Shown: positions 33,394 to 42,711, counted from the first letter of the stretch. The stretch: 55,406 bases of DNA from JAVBOW01 sp031550615 (GCA_031550615.1 JAVBOL010000029.1:1-55406), one strand, 5' to 3'. The notes: generated from the letters alone by a model not told the origin. Numbers and translations are program-made.

Positions 33394-34070
33394 CACAGCG
33401 ATTGTTCGTAACGCGCAAGGATGCGTGCGCTGTCGCGTACCGTTTCCATCATCCAGCGGAAATGCAGCTCTATGGCCTCGTCTTCGGGGAGTTGCCACGG
33501 CGCGCCGCTTGCGCGAAGGCGTGTTGAGAATTCATATAAAAGTATAGCCGCCGATGCCGACACGTTGAGGCTCTCGACCATCCCGCACATCGGGATCGCC
33601 AAAAGGGTATCCGCCGAGTCGATCACCTCGTCGCTCACCCCCGCGTGCTCGGTGCCGAAAAAGAGCACGAAAGGCGATGCCGCGACGTCGAACTTTTCCG
33701 GTGTCACCTCACCGCGCGGGGAGGTCGCCACGATGCGGTAGCCTTTTGTCCTGAGCGCATCCAGCGCGGCGGCGGTAGAGGGATGCTGCGCGATATCGAC
33801 CCATTGCGCCGTGCCGCGCACGATGCGCACGTTTGGGTTGAACTTGCATGCGGTCTGTATGGTGTGGATGTCCTGCACCCCGAACGCCTCGCAGTTGCGC
33901 ACCAGTGCGCTGGCATTCTGCGGATGAAAAGTGTTCTCCATGCAGATGCTCATCCAGCGCGTGCGCATCGCCAGGGTGCGCGCTATCACCGCCGCGCGCT
34001 CCTGGGTCATGAATCCCGCGAGGTAGGCGATACGGTCTTCATACCACTTTTTATCGCGCATTTCGGTCAT
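33393..34070 (-). CDS. SpoU/TrmH-family RNA methyltransferase
   Basis: A 225-residue SPOUT methyltransferase, probably making 2'-O-methylguanosine 18 in tRNA like TrmH. The three family motifs are seen: NTFHPQNASALVRNCEAFG, FFGTEHAGVS and IPMCGMVESLNVSASAAILLYE (the trefoil-knot SAM site). It overlaps its neighbours on both sides by 1-4 bp, so it is co-translated with the GNAT and aminotransferase genes. The exact RNA substrate is an inference. Confidence 0.88.
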   Translation of the reverse strand: MTEMRDKKWYEDRIAYLAGFMTQERAAVIARTLAMRTRWMSICMENTFHPQNASALVRNCEAFGVQDIHTIQTACKFNPNVRIVRGTAQWVDIAQHPSTAAALDALRTKGYRIVATSPRGEVTPEKFDVAASPFVLFFGTEHAGVSDEVIDSADTLLAIPMCGMVESLNVSASAAILLYEFSTRLRASGAPWQLPEDEAIELHFRWMMETVRDSARILARYEQSL

Positions 34071-34537
34071 AAATCCCTTTTTAGGTAGATCATATCTTTT
34101 AGCAACACACCCTCTTCAATGATCTGGTGGTCGTAATTTTTTGTAAAAAACCCTTCTTCGCGATGCGACAATACGAAACCGCAACGCTCATAAAACCTCA
34201 ATATAGACGGGACTTCACCGGTGCCGACGATCATTTGCCGGAAATCGGCTGCGAATTCGCGGCAGACGTATCCGATCAATGACCCGGCATAACCACGTCG
34301 GCGAAAGGCGGGATAAACCGCAATATTTTTCAACTCGCAAACCCCGTCACCATTATCCGTAACTACGCACGCCGCACGTATCCCTCCATCGCCCGAAAGC
34401 GTGAACATACGCCCTTTGTCGAGATAGCGCCTGATCATCGACTCCTGCTCGTCGCCGATCAGTAGCAGATCGAGCAGCCTGTCCTTGCCGGAGGATATCT
34501 CTTCGATATGACCGGGATCACTTGCGGTATTTATCAT
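34067..34537 (-). CDS. GNAT-family N-acetyltransferase
   Basis: A 156-residue acetyl-CoA-dependent transferase. The acetyl-CoA loop LKNIAVYPAFRRRGYAGSLIGY and the later FYERCGF strand are typical GNAT elements. The acceptor is unknown. Its start lies 20 bp inside the end of rsgA and its stop overlaps trmH by 4 bp. Confidence 0.85.
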   Translation of the reverse strand: MINTASDPGHIEEISSGKDRLLDLLLIGDEQESMIRRYLDKGRMFTLSGDGGIRAACVVTDNGDGVCELKNIAVYPAFRRRGYAGSLIGYVCREFAADFRQMIVGTGEVPSILRFYERCGFVLSHREEGFFTKNYDHQIIEEGVLLKDMIYLKRDL

Positions 34538-35450
34538 CTTCCTGCAGTATTTTCAGGTAGCTCTCATAGCGGTTATAACTGATCTCCCCCTTTTCGACGG
34601 CTTCGAGCACGGCGCATCCCGGCTCATGCACGTGGGTGCAGTTGTAGAAGCGGCAACCCGCCGCCACGCGCAGCATCTCGGGGAAGAAGCGGTACAGCTC
34701 CGCCGGGTCTATTTCCAAAAGGCCGAAACCCTTTATGCCCGGGGTGTCGATCAGCCATCCCCCGCCGGGCAATTCGTAGACGGTCGAAAATGTGGTCGTG
34801 TGCCGCCCCTTGCCGTGCGACTGCGACACGTCGCCCACGGCGGCCTCGGCGTCGGGTATCAGGGCCCGGATGAGCGTCGATTTGCCGACCCCCGAGTTGC
34901 CCGACAGCAGGGTCACCTTGCCCTCCATCATCCCGCGCAGGGCGTCCAGCCCCTCGCCCGAGAGGGACGAGAACTCCACTACGGGATAACCCGCCGAGGC
35001 GTATGTCGACCGGAATTCATCCAGCGCCCCGGGAACCTGGCGCGCCAGGTCCGATTTCCCGATGGCCACCACCGCCGGCACGTTATACGCCTGGCACGTG
35101 ACCAGGAACCTGTCCGCGAACTCATAGCTCGTGGCGGGTTGGAACAGCGTGGCCAGCAGCACGGCCTGGTCCAGGTTGGCGGCGATTATGTGCGACTCTT
35201 TCGAGAGGTTGGGCGAGCGCCTGATGACGTAGTTGGCGCGCGGCAGTATTTCGACGATATTCGCCTCGCCGCTTGCGTCGACCTGATATTGCACGTGGTC
35301 GCCCACCACCACGGGCGAGGTGGAGCGCGACCCTTTAAGGCGCAGCCGTCCGCGGATGCGGCAATCGACCGACTCGCCCGAGGCGCTGTCGCGCACGGTG
35401 GTCCGGCTTCCCGTCGTGCGGAAAACGACTCCCTGACGGTTATCGCTCAT
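34518..35450 (-). CDS. rsgA: Ribosome small subunit-dependent GTPase RsgA
   Basis: A 310-residue GTPase that helps 30S subunits mature. It has an N-terminal OB domain (about 1-70), a circularly permuted GTPase domain with G4 GKSD before G1 GNSGVGKST and G3 DTPGIKGFG, and a C-terminal zinc motif CRFYNCTHVHEPGC. It overlaps cvpA by 11 bp. Confidence 0.95.
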   Translation of the reverse strand: MSDNRQGVVFRTTGSRTTVRDSASGESVDCRIRGRLRLKGSRSTSPVVVGDHVQYQVDASGEANIVEILPRANYVIRRSPNLSKESHIIAANLDQAVLLATLFQPATSYEFADRFLVTCQAYNVPAVVAIGKSDLARQVPGALDEFRSTYASAGYPVVEFSSLSGEGLDALRGMMEGKVTLLSGNSGVGKSTLIRALIPDAEAAVGDVSQSHGKGRHTTTFSTVYELPGGGWLIDTPGIKGFGLLEIDPAELYRFFPEMLRVAAGCRFYNCTHVHEPGCAVLEAVEKGEISYNRYESYLKILQEDDKYRK

Positions 35451-35964
35451 CGGCGGGAAGGTCGTCCTTGCGGTTCCACTCCTCGATCTGCTCCTGCGCT
35501 TTATCGAGGTACGGGAAGGCGTAGCTGGTCAGCTTTTTGACCGGGTTGTAGAGCAGCGAAGAGTTGAGGGTGCTTTCGTCCAGGACCGGTTTGCGGTCGT
35601 TTATCCATTGGAAGCCGCACAGGATAAGGCTGACGATAATGGCGACCTTCAGGCACGAGAGCAGCGCCCCGAACAATTTATCGAAAGCCCCCAGCCCCAC
35701 CGAGGAGAAGAGCCCGCCGACCATTCGCGCCACCAGCACCACCACCAGCATCACCGTCCCTGCAAGGGCGATATAGGTCACCACGGTCCCTGCGGTGCCG
35801 GTCACGTTAAACCATTTCATGGCCGATTCGCCGAGGAAATAGGCGATGAAAATTCCCGCCGCCAATCCCGCCAGTACGCCCACCTGCACGAAAATCCCTT
35901 TACGGTAGCCGCTCCATAGGCCCCAGAGCAGGGGTAAAGCTATTACTATGTCGAGCCAATTCAT
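35440..35964 (-). CDS. CvpA-family membrane protein
   Basis: A 174-residue inner-membrane protein with four hydrophobic helices (about 3-22, 28-47, 60-85, 100-122) and a charged C-terminal tail, matching the CvpA family linked in other bacteria to colicin V export and envelope homeostasis. The ATG at 35964 (MNWLDIVIALPL) is preferred to the upstream in-frame GTG at 35973. It heads the cvpA-rsgA-GNAT-trmH-aminotransferase group. Confidence 0.82.
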   Translation of the reverse strand: MNWLDIVIALPLLWGLWSGYRKGIFVQVGVLAGLAAGIFIAYFLGESAMKWFNVTGTAGTVVTYIALAGTVMLVVVLVARMVGGLFSSVGLGAFDKLFGALLSCLKVAIIVSLILCGFQWINDRKPVLDESTLNSSLLYNPVKKLTSYAFPYLDKAQEQIEEWNRKDDLPADER

Positions 35965-36020
35965 AATGTGCACGTTTTTAATTTCAGACTACGAAGTTAG
36001 CCAATAATTTCTTTATTTAC

Positions 36021-36028
36021 TACCTTTG
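36021..36028 (+). promoter_or_regulatory. -7 box for the GH2-like gene
   Basis: TACCTTTG matches TAnnTTTG, 11 bp before the ATG at 36040. Confidence 0.6.
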
Positions 36029-36039
36029 CGGAGTAAAAT

Positions 36040-38064
36040 ATGATCGCCATGAAACGCCACATATTACTATATCTGTTTGCAATAGCGTCAGTTGCGGCCT
36101 CTGCCCGCCAGGGCGTGAGCCTCGATAGGGGCTGGAGGTTTTACTGCACCGGCGAGTCGGTGAGCGACAACGCCACCACGGTCGATCTGCCGCACACGTG
36201 GAACGCCGCCGACGCCGGGGCCAACCGCAGCTACTTCCGCGGCGAGGGCAACTACCTGAAAGATATCGATATACCTGCCGCATGGAACGGCAAGCGCGTC
36301 TTTCTGCGCTTCTACGGCGCCAACTCATTCCTCACCCTTATGGTCAATGGCCGACGTGTGGCGCAACATGCCGGCGGGGGGACTGCCGGCACTTTCGAGA
36401 TCACCAAAATGCTCCGTTTCGGGGCGCGCAACACCCTCTGGGCGATAGTCAACAATTCGCCGCGCACCGACGTGATGCCCTCCGCCGGGGCGAATAACGT
36501 CTACGGCGGGCTTTTCCGCCCCGCCGAGCTGATCGTAACTTCGCAGACCGCCATCTCTCCGGTCGACAATTCGTCCGATGGGGTATGCATCTCCGCCCGC
36601 CGCAACGGCGAACAGGCCTATAAGGTCGACGCCACGGTAAGACTGACCGCGTTGCGCGACCAGACGGTGCAGGTCGGTGTGAGGATGCTCTCCCACGACG
36701 GCACGCCGGTGGCCCAGGCCACCGACCGCGTCAGGGTGACCGAAAAGGGAGGGGGGCAGCTTACCCTCGGCCTGGACGTGCCCACGCCCCGTCTGTGGGA
36801 TGGGGTGAACGACCCTTACCTGTATGATTTCCAGGTTAAAGTGTCGGTAGACGGCGTGGGCGTCGACTCGCTCACGGTGACCTCGGGGCTGCGCGAAACC
36901 GGCTTCGTCCAGGGCCAGGGATTTTTACTTAACGGCAAGACGTACCCCATCCGGGCCGTAACGCTGACCCAGGACCGCCTGGGCGAAGGCAACGCCCTGA
37001 CCTCCGCGCAAATGGTGCGCGATCTGCGCCTGGTGCGCGAAATGGGCGCCAATATGGTGATCTTCATGGAGGGCACCCACTCGCAGGAGTTTTGCGACAT
37101 GTGCGACAGGGCTGGCATAATGGCCGTCTGCGGCATACCTTTCACCGGCGACGCGTCGCTGCCCGACCGCTCTTTCATTGGCGGCGAGGGGCTGATGGCC
37201 AACGGTCGCCGCCAGCTCACCGAGGTGGTGCGCCAGTACTGCAACCACCCGTCGGTGGTCATGTGGAGCATTTTCAGGTGTCTCTCGCAGCGCGGCGACG
37301 ATCCGGTACCGTTCATTAAGGAGTTGAACGCCCTGGCCAGGAAAGAGGATCCCACCCGCCCGACGGTCTGTGTGAGCAACCAGGACGGCGAGGTGAATTT
37401 CATCACCGACATGGTGATCTGGCAGCACCGCTACGGCTGGACGGAGGGACAGGCGTCCGATATAGGCGTGTGGCTCCCCTACCTGCATAAGACGTGGGGC
37501 AATCTGCGCTCGGCGGTGAGCTACGGCGCAGGGGCCTCTGTGCGCGACCAGTCCGACACCGTGCGCCGCCCGGCGACCTACTCGACCTTCCATCCCGAGG
37601 GGTGGCAGACGGCGCTGCACGAAGAGTATTTCCGCTACCTGAAGGACGATCGCAACCTTTGGGCGACGGTCGTCGACAACATGTTCGATTTCGGGGCTGC
37701 CGGCATCAACCGGGGGCGAGGCCCGGGGATCGACGACTTCGGCATGGTGACATTCGACCGCTCACAGCGCAAGGACGCCTTCTACTTCTATAAAGCCAAT
37801 TGGAACACGACGGAAAAATTCGTCCACGTCACCGACAGCCGCCTTACCTCGCGATCCAGGCCCGTGCAGACCCTGCGCGTATTTTCGAACTGCGAACAGG
37901 TGGAACTGACCCTTAACGGGACCTCGCTGGGCACCCGCCTGGGTGTGAACGGGGTCTTCACATGGACTGACGTTGTCATGCCCGCGGGGCTCAACGAGAT
38001 CACCGCGCACGGCGGGGGGCAGACCGACACGGCATGGATAACCATAAACCACCAGACGCTGTGA
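36040..38064 (+). CDS. GH2 beta-galactosidase-like protein lacking both catalytic Glu residues
   Basis: A 674-residue exported protein (signal peptide MKRHILLYLFAIASVAASA) with the order of glycoside hydrolase family 2: sugar-binding jelly roll (about 25-170), Ig-like domain (180-290), TIM barrel (295-600) and a further beta domain. The family acid/base motif WSIGNE reads WSIFRC (Cys414 for Glu), and the nucleophile motif SEYGAG reads VSYGAG (Ser494 for Glu). The surrounding fold, such as NMFDFGAAGINRG and KDAFYFYKANWN, is well kept. It is therefore probably a non-catalytic sugar-binding or regulatory paralogue. A second ATG at 36049 is equally possible. WbqC follows with 4-bp overlap. Confidence 0.85.
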   Translation: MIAMKRHILLYLFAIASVAASARQGVSLDRGWRFYCTGESVSDNATTVDLPHTWNAADAGANRSYFRGEGNYLKDIDIPAAWNGKRVFLRFYGANSFLTLMVNGRRVAQHAGGGTAGTFEITKMLRFGARNTLWAIVNNSPRTDVMPSAGANNVYGGLFRPAELIVTSQTAISPVDNSSDGVCISARRNGEQAYKVDATVRLTALRDQTVQVGVRMLSHDGTPVAQATDRVRVTEKGGGQLTLGLDVPTPRLWDGVNDPYLYDFQVKVSVDGVGVDSLTVTSGLRETGFVQGQGFLLNGKTYPIRAVTLTQDRLGEGNALTSAQMVRDLRLVREMGANMVIFMEGTHSQEFCDMCDRAGIMAVCGIPFTGDASLPDRSFIGGEGLMANGRRQLTEVVRQYCNHPSVVMWSIFRCLSQRGDDPVPFIKELNALARKEDPTRPTVCVSNQDGEVNFITDMVIWQHRYGWTEGQASDIGVWLPYLHKTWGNLRSAVSYGAGASVRDQSDTVRRPATYSTFHPEGWQTALHEEYFRYLKDDRNLWATVVDNMFDFGAAGINRGRGPGIDDFGMVTFDRSQRKDAFYFYKANWNTTEKFVHVTDSRLTSRSRPVQTLRVFSNCEQVELTLNGTSLGTRLGVNGVFTWTDVVMPAGLNEITAHGGGQTDTAWITINHQTL

Positions 38065-38705
38065 CCACAGTCCTGCCGTCGGCCTACCTCGGGGGGGTGC
38101 ACTATTTCGCCCGCCTCTGCGCCGGGGGGTGCGTGATAGACCCCTGGGAGCATTTCATCAAGCAGAGCCTTCGCAGCCGCTGCCGGATATATGCCGCCCC
38201 GGGCCCGCTGACCCTGAGCGTGCAGACCGTACACATACCCAATTCGGAAAAGGCCGCCGTGTGCGATGTGCGCATCGACTATTCGAAGCGCTGGCAGCAC
38301 GCGCATTGGACGTCGATAGTCTCGGCCTACCGCTCCACTCCATATTTCGAGCACTACGCTCACCGTTTCGAGCCATTCTTCACCCGCCGCTTCGACAGGC
38401 TTTTCGACCTTAACGCACAGCTCACCGAATTGATCCTCGGCATTATCGGCAGCGAAGTAACGCCCGAATACGCGACCCGTTACATCGACCCCGCAGAGCG
38501 GATCGAGGACCTGCGCCACAGCCTGTCGGAAAAACCGCGCCTTTCGCGCCCCGACCCCCGGTTCACCCCCCTGCCATACTACCAGCCTTTCGCCCCTGGA
38601 TTCACTCCAGGCATGTCGGTCATCGACCTGCTTTTCGCCGAAGGACCGCATACGTTGGAGCACCTTAAAAACTGCGTAAAAAGCACTACATTTGCCGGCG
38701 AATAA
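38061..38705 (+). CDS. WbqC-family protein
   Basis: A 214-residue protein of the WbqC-like family, often found with polysaccharide or lipopolysaccharide genes and thought to act in sugar or O-antigen biosynthesis. The N-terminus LPSAYLGGVHYFARLCAGG and RCRIYAAPGPLTLSVQT, SAYRSTPYFEHY and LTELILGIIG segments are typical. The GTG at 38061 overlaps the GH2 stop by four bases and gives the family's usual N-terminus; the ATG at 38034 would overlap more. It overlaps the flippase gene by one base. Confidence 0.82.
   Translation: MTTVLPSAYLGGVHYFARLCAGGCVIDPWEHFIKQSLRSRCRIYAAPGPLTLSVQTVHIPNSEKAAVCDVRIDYSKRWQHAHWTSIVSAYRSTPYFEHYAHRFEPFFTRRFDRLFDLNAQLTELILGIIGSEVTPEYATRYIDPAERIEDLRHSLSEKPRLSRPDPRFTPLPYYQPFAPGFTPGMSVIDLLFAEGPHTLEHLKNCVKSTTFAGE
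38687..38694 (+). promoter_or_regulatory. -7 box before the flippase gene
   Basis: TACATTTG matches TAnnTTTG inside the end of wbqC, 10 bp before the flippase ATG. Confidence 0.5.
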
Positions 38706-40177
38706 TGAGCGGGATTAAAAAGTTGGCGGGCCAGACCGCCGTTTATGGGGTGAGCAGCATCGTCGCGCGGTTGCTCAACTATCTTCTGGTGCCCTATTTC
38801 ACATACACGTTCACGACTGCGGAATATGGCGTGATAACCGACATGTACGCCATCATCCCGTTTTTGATGGTGCTGCTGACGATGGGGCTCGAAACGGGAT
38901 ATTTCCGTTTCGCCGCCCTCGCGCCGTCCGACGCCGCCCGCCGCAGGGTTTTCTCTTCCACATGGGGGGTGACCTCGCTTGCCGCCCTCGGCTTTTTGGC
39001 CCTGGCGTTGCTTTTCCATATGCCCGCCGCCACGGCGATGGGTTACGGCGACCGTCCGTGCCTGTTTTTGCTCATGGCCGGCATCGTGACCCTCGACGTT
39101 ATCTCGGCCATCCCATTCGCCCGACTGCGCCAGCAGGGACGCGCCGTGAGGTTCGTAAGCGTGAGAATAGCATCGGTGGTCGTCAACCTCGCGCTTTGCC
39201 TGTTCTTTTACGAGGCCATGCCCAAAGTCCCGGTGTTCGATACTCTCAGCAACCACGAATTCGGGGCGGGATATTACATGGTAGCCAACCTTGTGGCGAG
39301 TTTCTTCGCTTTGGCGCTCGTCTTTCCCCGGGACCTGCATATTTTCAGGGCGGGGATCGACCGCCGTCTGCTGGGCAGCATCCTTCTCTACTCTTTCCCT
39401 CTGCTGCTGAGCGGTATAGCCGGAACGGCCAACGAATTCATCGACCGCCAGATGATAAAATTCCTTATGCCCGAGCAGTCGGCGATGTCCTCGCTGGGCA
39501 TCTACGGCGCGGTTATAAAGATCGGGGTGGTGATGATGCTTTTCACGCAGATGTACCGCATGGCGGCAGAGCCTTTCTTCCTGGCCGAATTCAAAAAAGA
39601 GGATTTTTTGAAGATCAACGCCCAGGCGATGAAATACTTTGTGATCGTGTCCGTGCTGATCTTCCTGGGGCTCACGCTTTTCGCTGACCTTTTCGCCCTG
39701 ATAATCGGACCGGCTTTCCGCGAGGGGATGTACATCCTGCCCATCGTCCTGGTCGGTAATGTGCTCTCGGGCGTCGTCCTTAACCTCTCGTTCTGGTACA
39801 AGCAGAGCGGACGTACCTCGATGGCCATCGTGATAACCGGCACCGGGCTTATCTTCACGATGGGAATGGGTTTTTGGCTGGTCCCGCGCCTGGGATTCCT
39901 GGGGGCCGCCCTCGCCCGCACCACGTGCGAGGCGGCGATGGTGGTCATCAGCTATATCCTGATGCGCCGTTACTTTCCCGTGCCCTACCAGGGCCGCCGC
40001 ATCTGGGAATACGTCGCCGCTGGCCTCGCGCTCTACGCCGCGGGGTATTTCACGGCGCAGCTCCCCGCCGTGGCGCATTATGCCGCCAACGCCGCCCTCG
40101 TGGCGCTTTTCGCCCTCTACGTAATGCGCCGCGAGAGAATCGACCTGCCGGGTCTGCTGCATGCTCTGAAAAGATAA
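38705..40177 (+). CDS. Oligosaccharide flippase family protein
   Basis: A 490-residue inner-membrane protein with about fourteen hydrophobic segments, resembling Wzx-like polysaccharide exporters of the MOP superfamily. The N-terminus GIKKLAGQTAVYGVSSIVARLLNYLLVP is the typical start. It would flip a lipid-linked sugar across the membrane. Adjacent wbqC supports a surface-polysaccharide role, but no glycosyltransferase genes are near. Confidence 0.85.
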   Translation: MSGIKKLAGQTAVYGVSSIVARLLNYLLVPYFTYTFTTAEYGVITDMYAIIPFLMVLLTMGLETGYFRFAALAPSDAARRRVFSSTWGVTSLAALGFLALALLFHMPAATAMGYGDRPCLFLLMAGIVTLDVISAIPFARLRQQGRAVRFVSVRIASVVVNLALCLFFYEAMPKVPVFDTLSNHEFGAGYYMVANLVASFFALALVFPRDLHIFRAGIDRRLLGSILLYSFPLLLSGIAGTANEFIDRQMIKFLMPEQSAMSSLGIYGAVIKIGVVMMLFTQMYRMAAEPFFLAEFKKEDFLKINAQAMKYFVIVSVLIFLGLTLFADLFALIIGPAFREGMYILPIVLVGNVLSGVVLNLSFWYKQSGRTSMAIVITGTGLIFTMGMGFWLVPRLGFLGAALARTTCEAAMVVISYILMRRYFPVPYQGRRIWEYVAAGLALYAAGYFTAQLPAVAHYAANAALVALFALYVMRRERIDLPGLLHALKR

Positions 40178-40178
40178 C

Positions 40179-40186
40179 TATATTTG
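40179..40186 (+). promoter_or_regulatory. dut operon -7 box
   Basis: TATATTTG matches TAnnTTTG, 13 bp before the dut ATG. Confidence 0.6.
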
Positions 40187-40199
40187 TAAAAAACACCCA

Positions 40200-40631
40200 A
40201 TGACTGTAAAAGTAATAAACCGCTCCGCCCACGCGTTGCCCGCCTATGAAACGGTCGCCGCCGCCGGAATGGACGTAAGGGCGAATATCACAGAGCCCGT
40301 TATATTGAAACCCCTTGCCCGCGCGATGGTCCCCACGGGACTTTTCGTGGAGTTGCCCGTGGGTTACGAGATGCAGATACGCCCCCGCAGCGGCCTGGCC
40401 GCCAAACATGGCCTGGGCGTGCTCAATTCGCCCGGCACGATCGACGCCGACTACCGCGGTGAGATAAAGGTGATACTGGTGAACCTCTCGGACACCGAAT
40501 TCGTACTGAACCCCGGTGAGCGCATAGCCCAGATGGTCGTCGCCCGCCACGAAAGGGTCGAATGGAGCCAGGTCGAGGCGCTTTCAGATACGGACCGCGG
40601 CGCAGGAGGCTTCGGATCGACCGGGAAATAG
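40200..40631 (+). CDS. dut: dUTP diphosphatase
   Basis: A 143-residue trimeric dUTPase that keeps uracil out of DNA and supplies dUMP. The five family motifs are visible: AGMDVRANI, PRSGLAAKHG, NSPGTIDADYRG, RIAQMVV and the C-terminal GAGGFGSTG. It leads the dut-holB-folK group. Confidence 0.96.
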   Translation: MTVKVINRSAHALPAYETVAAAGMDVRANITEPVILKPLARAMVPTGLFVELPVGYEMQIRPRSGLAAKHGLGVLNSPGTIDADYRGEIKVILVNLSDTEFVLNPGERIAQMVVARHERVEWSQVEALSDTDRGAGGFGSTGK

Positions 40632-40632
40632 T

Positions 40633-41772
40633 ATGAAATTCGCCGACATCATAGGCCACGGGCAGCTCTGCCGCCACTTCGTCCGCAGCATCGATTCGGG
40701 CAGGGTGAGCCATGCCCAGATGTTCACCGGGCTGTCCGGTTACGGGGGGCTGCCGCTGGCGTTGGCCTATGCGCAATATGCCAACTGCACGGACCGCCGT
40801 GGCGGCGACTCGTGCGGGGAGTGCCCCTCGTGCCTGAAGATGTCGGCGTTGGCGCACCCCGACCTGCATTTCATCCTGCCGGTCAATTCGGCCTCGAAAA
40901 GCGGTTCGCAGAAACCGGGCAGCGACTATTTCCTGCCACAATGGCGCGAAACAGTCGAGGCTAACGGAGGCTATTTCGACGAACAGGCGTGGTACCGCGC
41001 CATAGAGATCGAAAACCAGCAGGGAATCATCTCGCGCGCGGACGCGGACGAACTGGTGCGCAAACTCTCCTTCAAATCTTTCGAGGGACGGTTCAAGACG
41101 GTCATTATCTGGCTGCCCGAAAAGATGCGCGCCGAGGCCGCCAACGCGCTGCTTAAAATATTGGAGGAACCCTGGGACGGCACGCTGTTCCTGCTGGTGA
41201 GCGAGCAACCCGAATTGCTGCTGCCCACGATCCTCTCGCGCGTGCAGGTCACCGAGATAGGGCGCATCGACCCCGAGGGAGTCCAGGGCTGGCTGATGTA
41301 TGGCCCTGCGAGAGCCGACCCCGCGCTTGCAGAGCAGGCGTCGCGGTTGTGCGGGGGCGATCTGATCGCCGCGCGCCGCATGGTCGAAGAGGGGTCGTCG
41401 AGCGGCTCGGGCGAACATTTCGAACTTTTCAAGCAGCTCATGCGCATGAGCTACGGCAACAAACACATGGAGCTCATCGAGTGGGCCGACGCGGTCGCCT
41501 CGTCGGGACGCGAGGAGCAGAAACGCCTTTTGTCCTACTGCGCACGTATGCTGCGCAGCAGCTACATGCTCTCGGCGGGCATGGAGGGCGTGTCATACCT
41601 CTGGGGCGAGGAGCGCGATTTTTGTCAAAAATTCGCCCCCTTTATCGGCAACCACAACATAGAGAGGTTGATCGGCGAGTTGACCTCGGCCTCTGAGCAG
41701 GTGGCGCGCAACGGCAACCCGCGCATGATCTTCCCTCATTTCGCATTAACGGTAAGCAAACTTATAGGATGA
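40633..41772 (+). CDS. holB: DNA polymerase III delta prime subunit
   Basis: A 379-residue clamp-loader subunit. It has the AAA+ fold with a degenerate P-loop region (GLSGYGGLPLALAYAQY), the zinc-binding CGECPSC, and ALLKILEEPWDGTLFLLVSEQPELLLPTILSRVQ, the sensor-type segment of delta prime. It begins 1 bp after dut and overlaps folK by 4 bp. Confidence 0.92.
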   Translation: MKFADIIGHGQLCRHFVRSIDSGRVSHAQMFTGLSGYGGLPLALAYAQYANCTDRRGGDSCGECPSCLKMSALAHPDLHFILPVNSASKSGSQKPGSDYFLPQWRETVEANGGYFDEQAWYRAIEIENQQGIISRADADELVRKLSFKSFEGRFKTVIIWLPEKMRAEAANALLKILEEPWDGTLFLLVSEQPELLLPTILSRVQVTEIGRIDPEGVQGWLMYGPARADPALAEQASRLCGGDLIAARRMVEEGSSSGSGEHFELFKQLMRMSYGNKHMELIEWADAVASSGREEQKRLLSYCARMLRSSYMLSAGMEGVSYLWGEERDFCQKFAPFIGNHNIERLIGELTSASEQVARNGNPRMIFPHFALTVSKLIG

Positions 41773-42212
41773 GGGCGGCGCTGATAGGGGGAGGCAACCT
41801 GGGCGACGTTTCAAAGGCGCTCGAAAGGGCGTTGGCGATCGTTGCCGCCGAGGCGGGCGCCGTCGAGGCCGTGTCGGGGGTTTACCGCTCTGCGCCGTGG
41901 GGTTTCGAGGCCAGCGAAGATTTTTTGAACCAGGTATGGATTATCGACACCCCCCTCACGGCACATGAATTGCTCGATGTGACGCAGGGGATAGAACGCC
42001 GCCTGGGACGCACCGAAAAAAGCGACGGGACTTACCGCTCACGCACCATGGACATAGATATCCTGTTCTACGGGGACGCGATAGTCGACACCCCGCGCCT
42101 TAAAATACCGCACCCGCTGCTTCACAAGCGCGATTTTGTGCTCACGCCCCTGCGCGAGGCCGCCCCGGGTTGGGTGCACCCCGTGCTGGGTAAAAAAGTG
42201 GAAGAATTATGA
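41769..42212 (+). CDS. folK: Hydroxymethyldihydropterin pyrophosphokinase
   Basis: A 147-residue enzyme that transfers pyrophosphate from ATP to hydroxymethyldihydropterin in folate synthesis. The motifs GGGNLGDVSKALERAL, YRSAPWGF, RTEKSDGTYRSRTMDIDILFYGD and the C-terminal HPLLHKRDFVLTPLREAAP are all present. It overlaps holB and the next gene by 4 bp each. Confidence 0.94.
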   Translation: MRAALIGGGNLGDVSKALERALAIVAAEAGAVEAVSGVYRSAPWGFEASEDFLNQVWIIDTPLTAHELLDVTQGIERRLGRTEKSDGTYRSRTMDIDILFYGDAIVDTPRLKIPHPLLHKRDFVLTPLREAAPGWVHPVLGKKVEEL

Positions 42213-42685
42213 GATGGTTTTTTTCGATCCCGTTTGTTTTCGCCCTCCTGGCGGCCTGTGACAAGTCGCTGCCGGTGAAATTCACATACACCGTCACCCC
42301 CTACGTCCAGAGTGCGGACAAAGGCACGGTCGGGCTGTGCGCGGGCGCGGGCGGATACGCCTTCTACGCCGACACTTCCGCTTGGGAGGTGACCAGTTAC
42401 GAAGACGCCGAGGCCGGGGTGCTCACCTCGCGGGGCGGCCAGGGGACCAAGCATTTCGACTTCGACGGCGTGCAGGGCGAGGATGGGCGCATATCGCAAA
42501 GCCCCATAACCGGCCAGCCCGTGATGGCGGTAGTCTACTACCCGGCGTCTCGCTCGTGGGCCGTGCGCCAGGTCCCGGTCGGGGCGGGCATCGACACGAT
42601 CCGCGTGAGCGTCACTTTCCGCACGTGGAACGCCGATTCGACCTACACGGATTCCAAATGGAAGGTATTTAACGCCGCGATGTAA
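42209..42685 (+). CDS. Hypothetical lipoprotein
   Basis: A 158-residue protein with a lipoprotein signal (FVFALLAAC) and a body of predicted beta strands with many Gly, Ser and Thr residues. I do not recognise a family. It overlaps folK by 4 bp and so is co-translated with it, but a functional link is not implied. It is followed by a separate promoter for the Ig-like gene. Confidence 0.65.
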   Translation: MRWFFSIPFVFALLAACDKSLPVKFTYTVTPYVQSADKGTVGLCAGAGGYAFYADTSAWEVTSYEDAEAGVLTSRGGQGTKHFDFDGVQGEDGRISQSPITGQPVMAVVYYPASRSWAVRQVPVGAGIDTIRVSVTFRTWNADSTYTDSKWKVFNAAM

Positions 42686-42697
42686 GTAAAAAAAAAG

Positions 42698-42705
42698 TAT
42701 CTTTG
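42698..42705 (+). promoter_or_regulatory. -7 box for the Ig-like lipoprotein gene
   Basis: TATCTTTG matches TAnnTTTG and ends only 6 bp before the ATG at 42712, so the leader would be about 4 nt. Confidence 0.6.
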
Positions 42706-42711
42706 CCCGCT

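Noticed and set aside
36195..42640. Further parS-like words (CACGTGGAAC at about 36196 and 42620)
   Set aside because: Only half the site matches and both fall inside coding sequence where the words encode conserved residues; treated as chance.
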